Assembly (NCBI GenBank): GCA_964439135.1
Contig: CAYTNN010000102.1
Location: 1 to 15,198 of the forward strand
Reading direction: 5' to 3'
Source: JAFGPJ01 sp964439135
Lineage (GTDB): Bacteria > Planctomycetota > Phycisphaerae > Sedimentisphaerales > Anaerobacaceae
Length of the DNA: 15,198 nucleotides
Shown here one piece after another: positions 6,282 through 13,880 of the stretch; positions within the stretch are counted from its first letter, which is position 1; each line of letters begins with the position of its first letter. Under the pieces are notes generated by a model, which saw nothing but the letters and a program-made list of their open reading frames with translations, searched no databases and had not been told where the DNA came from. The translations under genes were made by a program, and so were the position numbers.

Positions 6282-7148
6282 ATGGCGATTATTTCCGGTG
6301 ATATTCTTTCCGATGTAGTAGCAGAATTATCACGTCGGAAGGTTAAGTTGTACCATGCATGTCAGTTGGCCGATTTCAAAAGCTACCTTCAAGTTGGTGG
6401 GATTCCATCACGTAATTTGCTAGCCGGGAAGGAACTACCTTACACAGCTTTCGATACCGATGGTAGAGATGTGGATAATGGCGTTTGGAGATTGGTATTT
6501 TTTAATCTGTCGGACTTCGGCGGTGGGTTTGCGAAGGGAGGAAACAACCTTCCGAACATTTATGGCCCCATCCTGCTATGCTTTGATCCAAAGGTATTAG
6601 AACATGCAAATGACATTTCAATCACACTCTGGTCGGCGGGCGCATCCGGTTTCGACCGCGAACTCAATGGTGTCGCTGCAGAAGATGTTCCGAGACTATT
6701 TGTTGATTTCAACAGTCCGCGTGTACGGTTTAAAGATGGACTGTGCTGTGAATTTGACAATCCAAAAGCGAAATCACCAGAGATGAACTGTTCTTTCGAT
6801 AATGAGTTGGCCGTGATGGATTATCTCGCATACATCCGTGTCGACCCGTACAGGTCCGACACTTCCTATCTGCCAGATGTCGTCCGTGAAATCATCACGC
6901 AGAATGATCCTTCCTGTCGAGTGTTTGAACGAGACTGCCTTGATGGTCACACATCAAGGTACCGGATATTATGGGATGCGATCACGCGAAGTGCTTCAAG
7001 TGGAGGTGATGTCCTCGCGGTGATTAGACAAGACCCGCTTATGTCCGCTTGGGCAGATCATGTACGATCACAATCAACTCTGTCTTTTCAATTTGGGCGA
7101 TATTCTAAGTACTTACTTAATGGTACCATCAGCGAGTGTTTGTCGTGA
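6282..7148 (+). CDS. Putative ADP-ribosyltransferase-fold (DarT-like) protein
   Basis: The 288-residue soluble protein starts at an ATG eight bases after GGAGG; a TTG at 6267 is possible but less likely. The N-terminal part reads LYHACQLADFKSYLQVGGIPSRN (residues 23-45). This resembles the opening of DarT/DUF4433-type ADP-ribosyltransferases, in which a His near the first strand and a 'GGI/L' turn line the NAD+ pocket. A 'VFFNLSDFGGGFAKG' strand-loop follows (72-86). A candidate catalytic Glu is E175 in SFDNELAVMDYLAYIRVDP, a context like the 'aE-lv...vp' of DarT. The C-terminal 90 residues look helical and unknown. This is a fold-level guess from motif order and not a firm match. The gene is AT-richer than the flanking housekeeping genes and shares an operon with a membrane protein. 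Confidence 0.45.
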   Translation: MAIISGDILSDVVAELSRRKVKLYHACQLADFKSYLQVGGIPSRNLLAGKELPYTAFDTDGRDVDNGVWRLVFFNLSDFGGGFAKGGNNLPNIYGPILLCFDPKVLEHANDISITLWSAGASGFDRELNGVAAEDVPRLFVDFNSPRVRFKDGLCCEFDNPKAKSPEMNCSFDNELAVMDYLAYIRVDPYRSDTSYLPDVVREIITQNDPSCRVFERDCLDGHTSRYRILWDAITRSASSGGDVLAVIRQDPLMSAWADHVRSQSTLSFQFGRYSKYLLNGTISECLS

Positions 7149-7282
7149 ATAATGAAGCCACATGAAGAGCATGGCCAGTACTGCTGCCTACTTTTATAGC
7201 GTAATTTGTTGAGTATTGAGTTGGGGCTTTTATGGTACGTTCAGTCAATTTAATTGGGATTTTTGTGTGTAGTTCGTTGACA
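7149..7282. other. Intergenic stretch without recognised content
   Basis: Together with the pspC relic and its flanks this makes a 463-base gap between convergent genes. These 134 bases themselves hold no coding remnant, hairpin or promoter that I can support. Confidence 0.5.
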
Positions 7283-7498
7283 TCATTTCTCAGCTTTCGG
7301 AATAATTATCCAGGCTATAAAGTAAGTCAGCAGCAGTGGCAGTATTCCGGTTGACAGGCATAAGAAAATGGTGATAAGTCTCACTACTGTCGGGTCGATG
7401 TCCCTTCAACTACGTTCAGGACAGGCTCCCGTCTCGCCGATACTGCCGCAAATCCCCAAAATCTTGCTGTCATTTTTGGTCAGATACAGTTTTTTCAT
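7283..7498 (-). pseudogene. PspC-domain protein gene broken by a 30-bp repeat insertion
   Basis: Reading the minus strand from an ATG at 7498 (AGGA nine bases upstream) gives MKKLYLTKNDSKILGICGSIGE. After an alien stretch and an in-frame TGA at 7406-7408, the same frame resumes DIDPTVVRLITIFLC... and ends LTYFIAWIIIPKAEK with a stop at 7283. Both halves match the PspC domain (pattern KKLYRS...GVCGGIAEYFDIDPTLVRL...YLIAWIIIP), an envelope-stress membrane module. The expected 'YF' between GE and DID is replaced by 30 bases (7403-7432) carrying TGTCCTGAACGTAGTTGAAG, part of a dispersed repeat also seen at 13445-13490. The reading frame is kept, but codon 31 is a stop, so the product is lost. The gene lies downstream of glyS and its partner on the same strand. 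Confidence 0.8.
7401..7428 (+). repeat. Dispersed repeat fragment inside pspC
   Basis: It begins TCCCTTCAACTACGTTCAG and aligns with TCCCTTGACTCCGCTCAG at 13446-13463 and with the minus-strand TCCCTTCGACTGCGCTCA at about 10401-10418. It appears to be one arm of a palindromic element whose insertion broke pspC. Confidence 0.65.
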
Positions 7499-7528
7499 TT
7501 TAGCGATCCTAATCTACTATAAACATAG

Positions 7529-7560
7529 ACGCTCAAGAAGGGCGTTTTCTTCATTTTTTT
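7529..7560 (+). terminator. Weak intrinsic terminator-like hairpin
   Basis: ACGCTC (7529-7534) pairs with GGGCGT (7540-7545), including one G-T pair and a five-base loop, and is followed by T-rich sequence. It is oriented to stop plus-strand transcripts from the 5344-7148 cluster before they run into the glyS operon, although it lies about 380 bases after that cluster. Confidence 0.35.
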
Positions 7561-7611
7561 TATTTCTGTCTGGCAGGCTCACAGGGCCGATTTTTGGGTG
7601 AGTAGTCGCCA

Positions 7612-8769
7612 CTATTGTTTTCCTGCCGGGGTTATTTTAATTTTCAGCGGCCAGATGGGCCAATCGTCGTCGGCCCCCGAATAAGAACCGCCTTCGTCGA
7701 TGTTGTTGGGGCCCTTGCTGTAGAAGACGAAGCTGTCACCGTCGCGCTTGTAAACAAAGGGTCCGTTATTCTGAGGGTCGATGAGCATCTGCTCGGGCAG
7801 CTTCGGTTCGATCTGTTCGAGCGACTCGGGCCACACGCCTGTCTCTTGTTTGTAGCGGCGAAGAGCGATAAGGATTGGTGTCGCCCGCCGGATGGCCTCA
7901 AGTCTCAGACGGATCTTGTGTCGCACTTGCTCTTGTTGCTTTTGAGTCTTACGCCCAAGCCACAACTGCTTGAGTAGTTCGACTGTCGACATCATCGACC
8001 GTTCTTTCTCATCAAGAAGACTATCGATCCTTGCTGCGATCCGGGCGTGTCCCTCCCCTCGATCCATGAGGATATCCAGAATCGATTCGAGCGATCTCAT
8101 TTGCTCCTGTGTAATATCATCCCGCATCACAGCTATTCTGATGTTCATGTACCCGGTAGCCTCGAAGGCTATTCCGAAAACCTTGTGGTACGTCCCCGGC
8201 TGTTGGGAGAAGTGACGGGCCAGTTGCATCTGGCATCGGTATTTTCTGTGAGCGGCGTCGGCTCGACCCTCAGCCAGATCATTGGCCGCGGCCCAGGAAA
8301 GAACGAAGATTACCTTTCGCATGTCCCTCGCCATCTGCCAGGAATCAGGACCGGGCGCGATATCGACCGGAAAACGGGCGTTCTGCATCTCGGAGATATC
8401 GAGCAGTGTTTGTATGAAGGCTCGGTTCGTTTTGAGTTCGGCGGCTAATTCCGGATGTTCAATGTCCGCCCAGGGCTCGCAATAGGCCGATGGAGTATAG
8501 TCGGAAAGATCATAAAAAATAGCTTCGTTGTTCGGATCTGTGAAAAACCTTTTGTAATAGACCGCGGCGTTTTCAGCATCGGGAATCGCCAGCTCAGCGT
8601 CAATCGCGGCAAGTTTATCATCTATGGACCGGAAATCCAGTAAACCGGCTTTCCACATAAGGCAGTAGATAATCGCTATGATTAATACAGCAAGTAAGGC
8701 GGCCCAAAGATACCTTAGATGGTGTTTGGTTTTATCAGTCTTTTTGTGTTGTTGTCTATCTTCGGACAT
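7612..8769 (-). CDS. Membrane-anchored hypothetical protein with pilin-like C-terminal domain
   Basis: The 385-residue protein has a Lys/His-rich cytoplasmic N-terminus, one transmembrane helix at about residues 21-38, and a large extracytoplasmic helical region. It ends in RRYKQETGVWPESLEQI ... DPQNNGPFVYKRDGDSF VFYSKGPNNIDEGG. That ending resembles the C-terminal calcium-loop region of GspG-type pseudopilins ('G.WP.SL..L ... DPW...Y ... GPDG'), a pattern I associate with large planctomycete families of unknown role. There is no prepilin cleavage site at the N-terminus, so it is not itself a pilin. The start lies three bases after the glyS stop, with only GAGA as a ribosome-binding site. Coupling to glyS translation is therefore likely, though a functional link with tRNA charging is not evident. 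Confidence 0.8.
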   Translation of the reverse strand: MSEDRQQHKKTDKTKHHLRYLWAALLAVLIIAIIYCLMWKAGLLDFRSIDDKLAAIDAELAIPDAENAAVYYKRFFTDPNNEAIFYDLSDYTPSAYCEPWADIEHPELAAELKTNRAFIQTLLDISEMQNARFPVDIAPGPDSWQMARDMRKVIFVLSWAAANDLAEGRADAAHRKYRCQMQLARHFSQQPGTYHKVFGIAFEATGYMNIRIAVMRDDITQEQMRSLESILDILMDRGEGHARIAARIDSLLDEKERSMMSTVELLKQLWLGRKTQKQQEQVRHKIRLRLEAIRRATPILIALRRYKQETGVWPESLEQIEPKLPEQMLIDPQNNGPFVYKRDGDSFVFYSKGPNNIDEGGSYSGADDDWPIWPLKIKITPAGKQ

Positions 8770-8772
8770 TTC

Positions 8773-10251
<1,479 letters not shown>

Positions 10252-10286
10252 GTTCGGATTCCTAAATAATCTAAATTAACCGGCCC

Positions 10287-10314
10287 ATTATACAGAAACG
10301 CAGTTCGATTACAA
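10287..10314 (-). promoter_or_regulatory. Promoter for glyS
   Basis: On the minus strand TTGTAA (10309-10314) and a perfect TATAAT (10287-10292) are 16 bases apart, about 36 bases before the glyS ATG. It stands back to back with the guaA promoter without overlap. Confidence 0.6.
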
Positions 10315-10331
10315 GGATTGAAGCTCAACTG

Positions 10332-10360
10332 TTGACAAAGTACGCGGCAGGCTTTATACT
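10332..10360 (+). promoter_or_regulatory. Consensus sigma-70 promoter for guaA
   Basis: TTGACA (10332-10337), a 17-base spacer and TATACT (10355-10360) predict a start near 10367. The leader of about 66 bases then begins with the REP-like hairpin at 10371-10400. The same -35/-10 pair and spacer recur in front of the DUF4160 gene. Confidence 0.8.
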
Positions 10361-10370
10361 CGGTCGAAGT

Positions 10371-10400
10371 AAACCCCCGGTGAAACCGGGGGCTAAATAT
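10371..10400 (+). repeat. 30-bp REP-like palindrome, copy 2
   Basis: CCCCCGGT and ACCGGGGG form an eight-pair stem with a three-base loop, flanked by AAA and CTAAATAT. It lies in the predicted guaA leader and is followed by a GAGCGCAGTCGAAGGGA block of the second repeat family. The orientation is opposite to copies 1 and 3. Confidence 0.8.
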
Positions 10401-10432
10401 GAGCGCAGTCGAAGGGAGAAACGGATTTTTTT

Positions 10433-11974
10433 ATGAGCCGGGAAATAGTCGCCATATTGGATTTTGGCAGTCAGTACGGTCAGTTGATTGCTCGGCGGGT
10501 CCGCGAGCAGAACGTGTATTCGCGAATCTTTCCCGCTGGCGTAACAGCGAAGGAATTATCGAAATTATCGCTCAAGGGCGTAATCCTCTCCGGCGGGCCG
10601 GCCAGCGTCTATGATAAAAACGCGCCGAGATGCGATGAGAAAATTTTCGAGCTGGACGTGCCGATCCTCGGCATCTGCTACGGTATGCAATTGGGCTGCC
10701 AGATATTGGGGGCGAAAATCTCGCCCGCCCAGAGACGCGAGTTCGGGCGGACAAATTTGGACATTCTCGACAAAAACGATTTGTTAGCGAACCTGCCGGA
10801 GTCCATCACGGCCTGGGCCAGCCACGGCGACCAGATAGAGCAATTGGGCGACGATTTTAGCAAACTGGCCAGCACCGGGACGTGTCCGTTCGCGGCGGTC
10901 CGGCATAAAAAGAAAAAATTCTACGGCGTCCAGTTCCACCCGGAAGTCTCGCACACGCCCAAAGGCTCGCAGATTCTGGAGAATTTCCTCTACGACATCT
11001 GTGGCTGTGCCGGCGACTGGAAGATGAGCGACTTCGCCGGCGAAACCGTCGAGGCCGTCCGCCGGCAGGTGGGCGAGGCCAACGTAATATGTGGCCTGAG
11101 CGGCGGCGTCGATTCCTCGGTTACCGCATCGCTCGTGCACAAGGCGATAGGCGATCAGCTTATCTGCATTTTCGTCGATAACGGCCTGCTGCGAAAGAAT
11201 GAACGCGAGCAGGTCATCTCGACCTTCCGCAACCATTTTCACATGGACCTGCGCGTCGTGGATTGGTCCAGGCAGTTCCTCGCCGGATTGAAAGGTGTCA
11301 CCGAGCCGCAGCAGAAACGCAAGATTATCGGCGCCGAGTTCATTAAAGCCTTCGAGTCCGAGGCGGCGAAAATCCCCAACGCCAAATTCCTCGCACAGGG
11401 CACGCTCTATCCCGATGTCATCGAGTCCGGCTCGAAAGACGGCAATCCCGCAGCGAATATCAAGCTGCACCACAACGTCGGGGGCCTGCCCGCCGAGCTG
11501 GGCTTCGAGCTTCTCGAGCCTTTGCGAGACTTGTTCAAGGACGAGGTCCGGCTTGTCGGCGAATACCTGGGTCTGCCCGAAGATATAGTATGGCGGCATC
11601 CTTTCCCCGGCCCGGGTTTGGCGGTCCGAGTCGTCGGCGATATTACGCCCCAGCGGCTGGAAATACTCCGCGCCGCCGACGAAATCCTGATAGATGAAAT
11701 CAAGTCGGCCGGTCTTTACAGAAAAATATCACAGGCCCTGGCCGTGCTGCTGCCAATCTCCACTGTCGGCGTGATGGGTGATGAGCGAAGCTACGAAAAC
11801 GTTGTCGCAATCCGTGCCGTCGAGACCGTAGATTTTATGACGGCCGATTTTTCAAAAATCCCATACGATGTCCTCGGTAATATATCCAATCGCATAATAA
11901 ACGAAGTCCGCGGCGTAAACCGGGTAGTCTACGACATCTCCAGCAAACCCCCCGCAACTATCGAATGGGAATGA
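10433..11974 (+). CDS. guaA: GMP synthase (glutamine-hydrolysing)
   Basis: GuaA converts XMP to GMP with ATP and glutamine-derived ammonia, the last step of guanine nucleotide synthesis. The class I amidotransferase domain (about 1-190) shows the nucleophile C82 in GICYGMQ and the H169/E171 pair in FHPE. The PP-loop ATP pyrophosphatase domain shows SGGVDSS (223-229). The C-terminal dimerisation domain ends SKPPATIEWE, as is usual. The length of 513 is normal. The Shine-Dalgarno is weak: GGGAG is 14 bases from the ATG, or only GGA is 7 bases away. Its leader carries a REP hairpin. The last 93 bases of the gene and 70 bases beyond it recur 720 bases downstream. Confidence 0.97.
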   Translation: MSREIVAILDFGSQYGQLIARRVREQNVYSRIFPAGVTAKELSKLSLKGVILSGGPASVYDKNAPRCDEKIFELDVPILGICYGMQLGCQILGAKISPAQRREFGRTNLDILDKNDLLANLPESITAWASHGDQIEQLGDDFSKLASTGTCPFAAVRHKKKKFYGVQFHPEVSHTPKGSQILENFLYDICGCAGDWKMSDFAGETVEAVRRQVGEANVICGLSGGVDSSVTASLVHKAIGDQLICIFVDNGLLRKNEREQVISTFRNHFHMDLRVVDWSRQFLAGLKGVTEPQQKRKIIGAEFIKAFESEAAKIPNAKFLAQGTLYPDVIESGSKDGNPAANIKLHHNVGGLPAELGFELLEPLRDLFKDEVRLVGEYLGLPEDIVWRHPFPGPGLAVRVVGDITPQRLEILRAADEILIDEIKSAGLYRKISQALAVLLPISTVGVMGDERSYENVVAIRAVETVDFMTADFSKIPYDVLGNISNRIINEVRGVNRVVYDISSKPPATIEWE

Positions 11975-12044
11975 TTCACCGCCGAGAACGCAGAGATCGC
12001 AGAAAAAATAATTCAGGTAGGGTGGGTTGTAACCCACCGATCAA
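11882..12044 (+). repeat. Direct repeat A: guaA 3' end plus downstream 70 bases, copy 1
   Basis: This is the left copy of a 163-base direct repeat (other copy 12602-12764, constant offset 720, no gaps, 12 mismatches by my count). It covers the last 30 codons and stop of guaA and a noncoding tail ending in a GTGGGTT-type palindrome. Confidence 0.9.
12021..12038 (+). repeat. Palindrome GGTGGGTT-GT-AACCCACC, first copy
   Basis: An eight-base-pair perfect stem with a two-base loop lies at the end of each guaA 3'-end repeat (second copy 12741-12758). There is no T-tract, so it is not a standard intrinsic terminator. It looks like a dispersed palindrome. Confidence 0.75.
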
Positions 12045-12060
12045 TGCTATAGATATTTGT

Positions 12061-12089
12061 TTGACAAAATATTTAGATTTCTCTATACT
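12061..12089 (+). promoter_or_regulatory. Consensus promoter giving a leaderless mRNA
   Basis: TTGACA (12061-12066), a 17-base spacer and TATACT (12084-12089) place the transcription start at about 12096-12097. The ATG of the DUF4160 gene is at 12097 and has no ribosome-binding site. The transcript should start at or next to its AUG. Confidence 0.8.
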
Positions 12090-12096
12090 TATAATT

Positions 12097-12336
12097 ATGA
12101 GCCCTACGATATTTCGCGTTGGAAATTACAGATTTTATTTCTTCTCAAGAGAAGAGGAAAGAATTCATGTTCATATTGTGTCGCCGGATGGTGAGGCAAA
12201 ATTCTGGGTTGAACCTATAGTGGCGCTGGTTGCGCATACAGGTTTTTCAAAGAGGCAGCTTGGACGGCTGCATAAAATAATTGAGGAACACAAAAGTGAA
12301 ATCGTCAAAGCGTGGCAAAAACACTTTGAGGCCTGA
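12097..12336 (+). CDS. DUF4160-family protein (toxin-antitoxin-like pair, first gene)
   Basis: The 79-residue protein starts MSPTIFRVGNYRFYFFSREE and has the DUF4160 core RIHVHIVSPDGEAKFWVEP, ending in a helix (LGRLHKIIEEHKSEIVKAW). DUF4160 genes are commonly adjacent to DUF2442 genes, and the pair has been regarded as toxin-antitoxin-like. I know of no proven activity. The frame is open upstream to 11965 inside the guaA repeat, but the promoter position and family length fix the start at 12097. The next gene overlaps its end by 41 bases. It is the first gene of a 720-base unit bounded by guaA 3'-end repeats and is more AT-rich than guaA. Confidence 0.85.
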   Translation: MSPTIFRVGNYRFYFFSREEERIHVHIVSPDGEAKFWVEPIVALVAHTGFSKRQLGRLHKIIEEHKSEIVKAWQKHFEA

Positions 12337-12556
12337 AATAACGAATATTTCCGAGCATGGCTTTTGGCTATTTTTCAAAGGCAAGGAATACTTCCTGGCC
12401 TTCGAGCATTTTCCGTGGTTCAGGAACTCGACCGTACAGCAGATAAGCGATATTCAGTTGTTACACCACGAACATCTCTATTGGCCAAGACTTGATGTGG
12501 ACCTTTCTTTTGGCATCATCGAGCATCCGGAAAAATATAAGCTGATAGCCAGGTAA
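12296..12556 (+). CDS. DUF2442-family protein (toxin-antitoxin-like pair, second gene)
   Basis: The 86-residue protein begins at a GTG (MKSSKRGKNT by translation), eight bases after GAGGA. A TTG at 12281 is an alternative, less usual start. The body has the DUF2442 pattern NISEHGFWLFFKGKEYFL, FPWF, and LYWPRLDVDLSFGIIEHPEKY. The small beta-rich domain is widespread and usually partnered with DUF4160. Which partner would be toxin and which antitoxin is not established. The 41-base overlap with the upstream gene implies translational coupling, which matters because the upstream message is predicted to be leaderless. A perfect inverted repeat follows its stop. Confidence 0.83.
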   Translation: MKSSKRGKNTLRPEITNISEHGFWLFFKGKEYFLAFEHFPWFRNSTVQQISDIQLLHHEHLYWPRLDVDLSFGIIEHPEKYKLIAR

Positions 12557-12559
12557 GCA

Positions 12560-12580
12560 ATTGTGTGCCGTACACACAAT
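12560..12580 (+). terminator. Hairpin after the DUF2442 gene
   Basis: ATTGTGTG (12560-12567) and CACACAAT (12573-12580) form a perfect eight-pair stem with a five-base loop, four bases after the stop codon. There is no T-tract, so it may act as an mRNA end-stabiliser or a protein site rather than a true intrinsic terminator. Confidence 0.45.
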
Positions 12581-12601
12581 GACTCCTAATCCCTCGCCGT
12601 A

Positions 12602-12764
12602 ATATCCAATAGAATCATCAACGAAGTCCGCGGCGTCAACCGGGTAGTCTACGACATCTCCAGCAAACCCCCCGCAACTATCGAGTGGGAATGATTCACC
12701 GCCGAGAACGCTGAGGGCGTAGAGACAATAATTCAGGTAGGGTGGGTTGTAACCCACCGATCAA
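12602..12764 (+). repeat. Direct repeat A: orphan guaA 3' end, copy 2
   Basis: This orphan copy encodes the same 30 GuaA C-terminal residues and TGA as the real gene. The six base differences in the coding part fall in five codons (CGC/AGA, ATA/ATC twice, GTA/GTC, GAA/GAG) and all are synonymous. The other six differences are in the 70-base tail. It has no start codon or upstream guaA sequence. Confidence 0.9.
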
Positions 12765-12839
12765 AGCACGTGGCAATCGTGATGAAAAAATGGTGTGTTC
12801 CTATTAAAAGTAAACGGCCCGAATGCAATCCAATGAGAA

Positions 12840-13268
12840 TCAATCTATCTTCTCGGCAAAAAACGAACCCGAAGCTAATCCTCCCTGTTTTTCCCATTGG
12901 CCCTCGGTAATCTTCAGTTGACCATCTTCTGTCTTGAGCGTACCTTCCCAATACTGAATGCCGAAGTCTCCGTCTCGTGTGAACTTGAGATGGTCATCTG
13001 ATACCTCTACGTCTACTATCCGATCGCCATAGGTTCCTTCAAAAATATCATCGAGTGTGCCGGTGTATGTGTCTCCGTCCTTTTCCAATACAAAATTTCC
13101 ATGCCATGGGCCTTGTTGGTCCCAAGACCATTTGCCTTCAATCTCAGACAACTGAGAAGATATAGTCGGCTTGGATGAGGGCTGAGTGGCGCATCCCGCA
13201 ATTAAAACGGAAACCATAGCGGCTAATGTTAATTGAGAACATTTCGGTACAAAATAATGTGCATTCAT
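12840..13268 (-). CDS. Putative lipoprotein of unknown function
   Basis: The 142-residue protein has an export signal with hydrophobic LTLAAMVSVL and a lipobox LIAGC (C26), so it should be lipid-modified and held in an envelope membrane. The mature part is Ser-rich, then acidic and beta-rich (EGKWSWDQQGPWHGNFVLEKDGDTYTGTL ... YWEGTLKTEDGQLKITEGQWE). It resembles small beta-barrel/lipocalin-like domains of the 'G.W....G...G...L...G..ftGtl' type, but I cannot name the family. The ATG follows AGGAG by ten bases. It stands alone on the minus strand, converging on the guaA/DUF4160 block. Confidence 0.8.
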   Translation of the reverse strand: MNAHYFVPKCSQLTLAAMVSVLIAGCATQPSSKPTISSQLSEIEGKWSWDQQGPWHGNFVLEKDGDTYTGTLDDIFEGTYGDRIVDVEVSDDHLKFTRDGDFGIQYWEGTLKTEDGQLKITEGQWEKQGGLASGSFFAEKID

Positions 13269-13444
13269 ATGTAGATGTCTCCTAAATAAGATCGATACTT
13301 ATAAGTCTTCTAAAATTCAACCACCGGCTGAAATGAGCCTCTTCTCGCTATGAAGTCTAATCCCTGTTGTCCAGACTCGTTGCTCTTCTATAAGCAGTCT
13401 ACGTTATTGAAGCGGGATTTGCAAGAAAAATCATGTGATGATAG

Positions 13445-13490
13445 ATCCCTTGACTCCGCTCAGAGCTTGCCCTGAGGAATTTGAAGGGAT
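13445..13490. repeat. 46-bp interrupted palindrome of the TCCCTT(C)GACTNCGCTCAG family
   Basis: ATCCCTT (13445-13451) and AAGGGAT (13484-13490) are exact inverted ends. The inner arms GACTCCGCTCAG and CTGAGGAATTTG are only partly complementary. The left arm matches the sequence inserted in pspC and the block in the guaA leader. Confidence 0.65.
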
Positions 13491-13629
13491 GACGCGGAAA
13501 ACGACCATTTTTTACGTTAAGATGGGCAAAATATTTGTCAATTTTCAACCAAATCCGCTTGTAGTTGAAAACAAAAATCGGAAATTTGAAAATATTTTTT
13601 ATGCCATACCAAACAAGGACTTACGGTGA

Positions 13630-13791
13630 TACTATGACAATCGCAGGAAACAATGGCGCGTTCGGATATGCTTCAACAGGAGAAGAATAAACCTCGGCTC
13701 ATTTGACGATGAGATTGAGGCGGCCAAGGCTTACGACCGAGCCGCAATAAAGTACTACGGCCAGTTCGCAAGTTTGAATTTCCCGGTGTAA
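13630..13791 (+). pseudogene. C-terminal remnant of an AP2-domain protein
   Basis: Reading on directly after an in-frame TGA (13627-13629) gives YYDNRRKQWRVRICFNRR then INLGSFDDEIEAAKAYDRAA and IKYYGQFASLNFPV with a TAA stop at 13789. This is an almost complete AP2/ERF DNA-binding domain (pattern 'RGVYYD...KWRA.I..NGK..LG.FD.EEEAA.AYD.AA.KY.GEFA.LNF'), as found at the C-terminus of bacterial HNH homing endonucleases. No start codon or nuclease part is present; upstream the frame runs into low-complexity sequence and the dispersed repeat at 13445-13490. I read it as a decayed homing-endonuclease relic. Confidence 0.75.
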
Positions 13792-13827
13792 GTTTAGAGA
13801 ATTAGAAAATTGGCGGATTAGTCATTA

Positions 13828-13857
13828 ATATTTAGCCCGCTGATTTATCAGTGGGTT
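13828..13857 (-). repeat. 30-bp REP-like palindrome, copy 3
   Basis: On the minus strand it runs AAACCCACTGA ... TCAGCGGGCTAAATAT, with an eight-pair stem including one G-T pair. It lies 24 bases beyond the carA stop in the same orientation relative to carA as copy 1 has relative to asnS, so it may serve as a 3'-end structure. On the plus strand the stem is followed by TTTTG. Confidence 0.75.
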
Positions 13858-13880
13858 TTGTTTAGAATAAGAGATACGAG

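Noticed and set aside
6838..7023. Overlapping plus-strand frames inside the ART-like gene (6604-6786, 6838-7023)
   Set aside because: Short alternative frames without ribosome-binding sites; the 288-residue frame has a good start site and coherent secondary structure.
7368..7601. Plus-strand 77-codon frame with a hydrophobic stretch
   Set aside because: It runs antisense to the broken pspC and through the dispersed repeat; the minus-strand reading gives the recognisable domain.
10784..11599. Long minus-strand open frame (271 codons) opposite guaA
   Set aside because: GC-rich shadow of guaA, whose catalytic motifs fix the true strand and frame.
12018..12044. GTGGGTT palindrome as a guaA terminator
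   Set aside because: A stem is present but there is no following T-tract, and the same unit lies after the orphan copy; better described as a repeat.
11852..12757. Two similar minus-strand frames (11852-12037 and 12461-12757) that look like a protein family starting MGYNPPYLNY
   Set aside because: They are antisense readings of the two guaA 3'-end repeats; the resemblance comes from the DNA duplication, and the coding signal (synonymous differences) lies on the plus strand.
13435..13629. 64-codon plus-strand frame before the AP2 relic
   Set aside because: Its first third is dispersed repeat and the rest is low-complexity; it is in frame with the AP2 domain but shows no conserved motif, so it is treated as flank of the relic.
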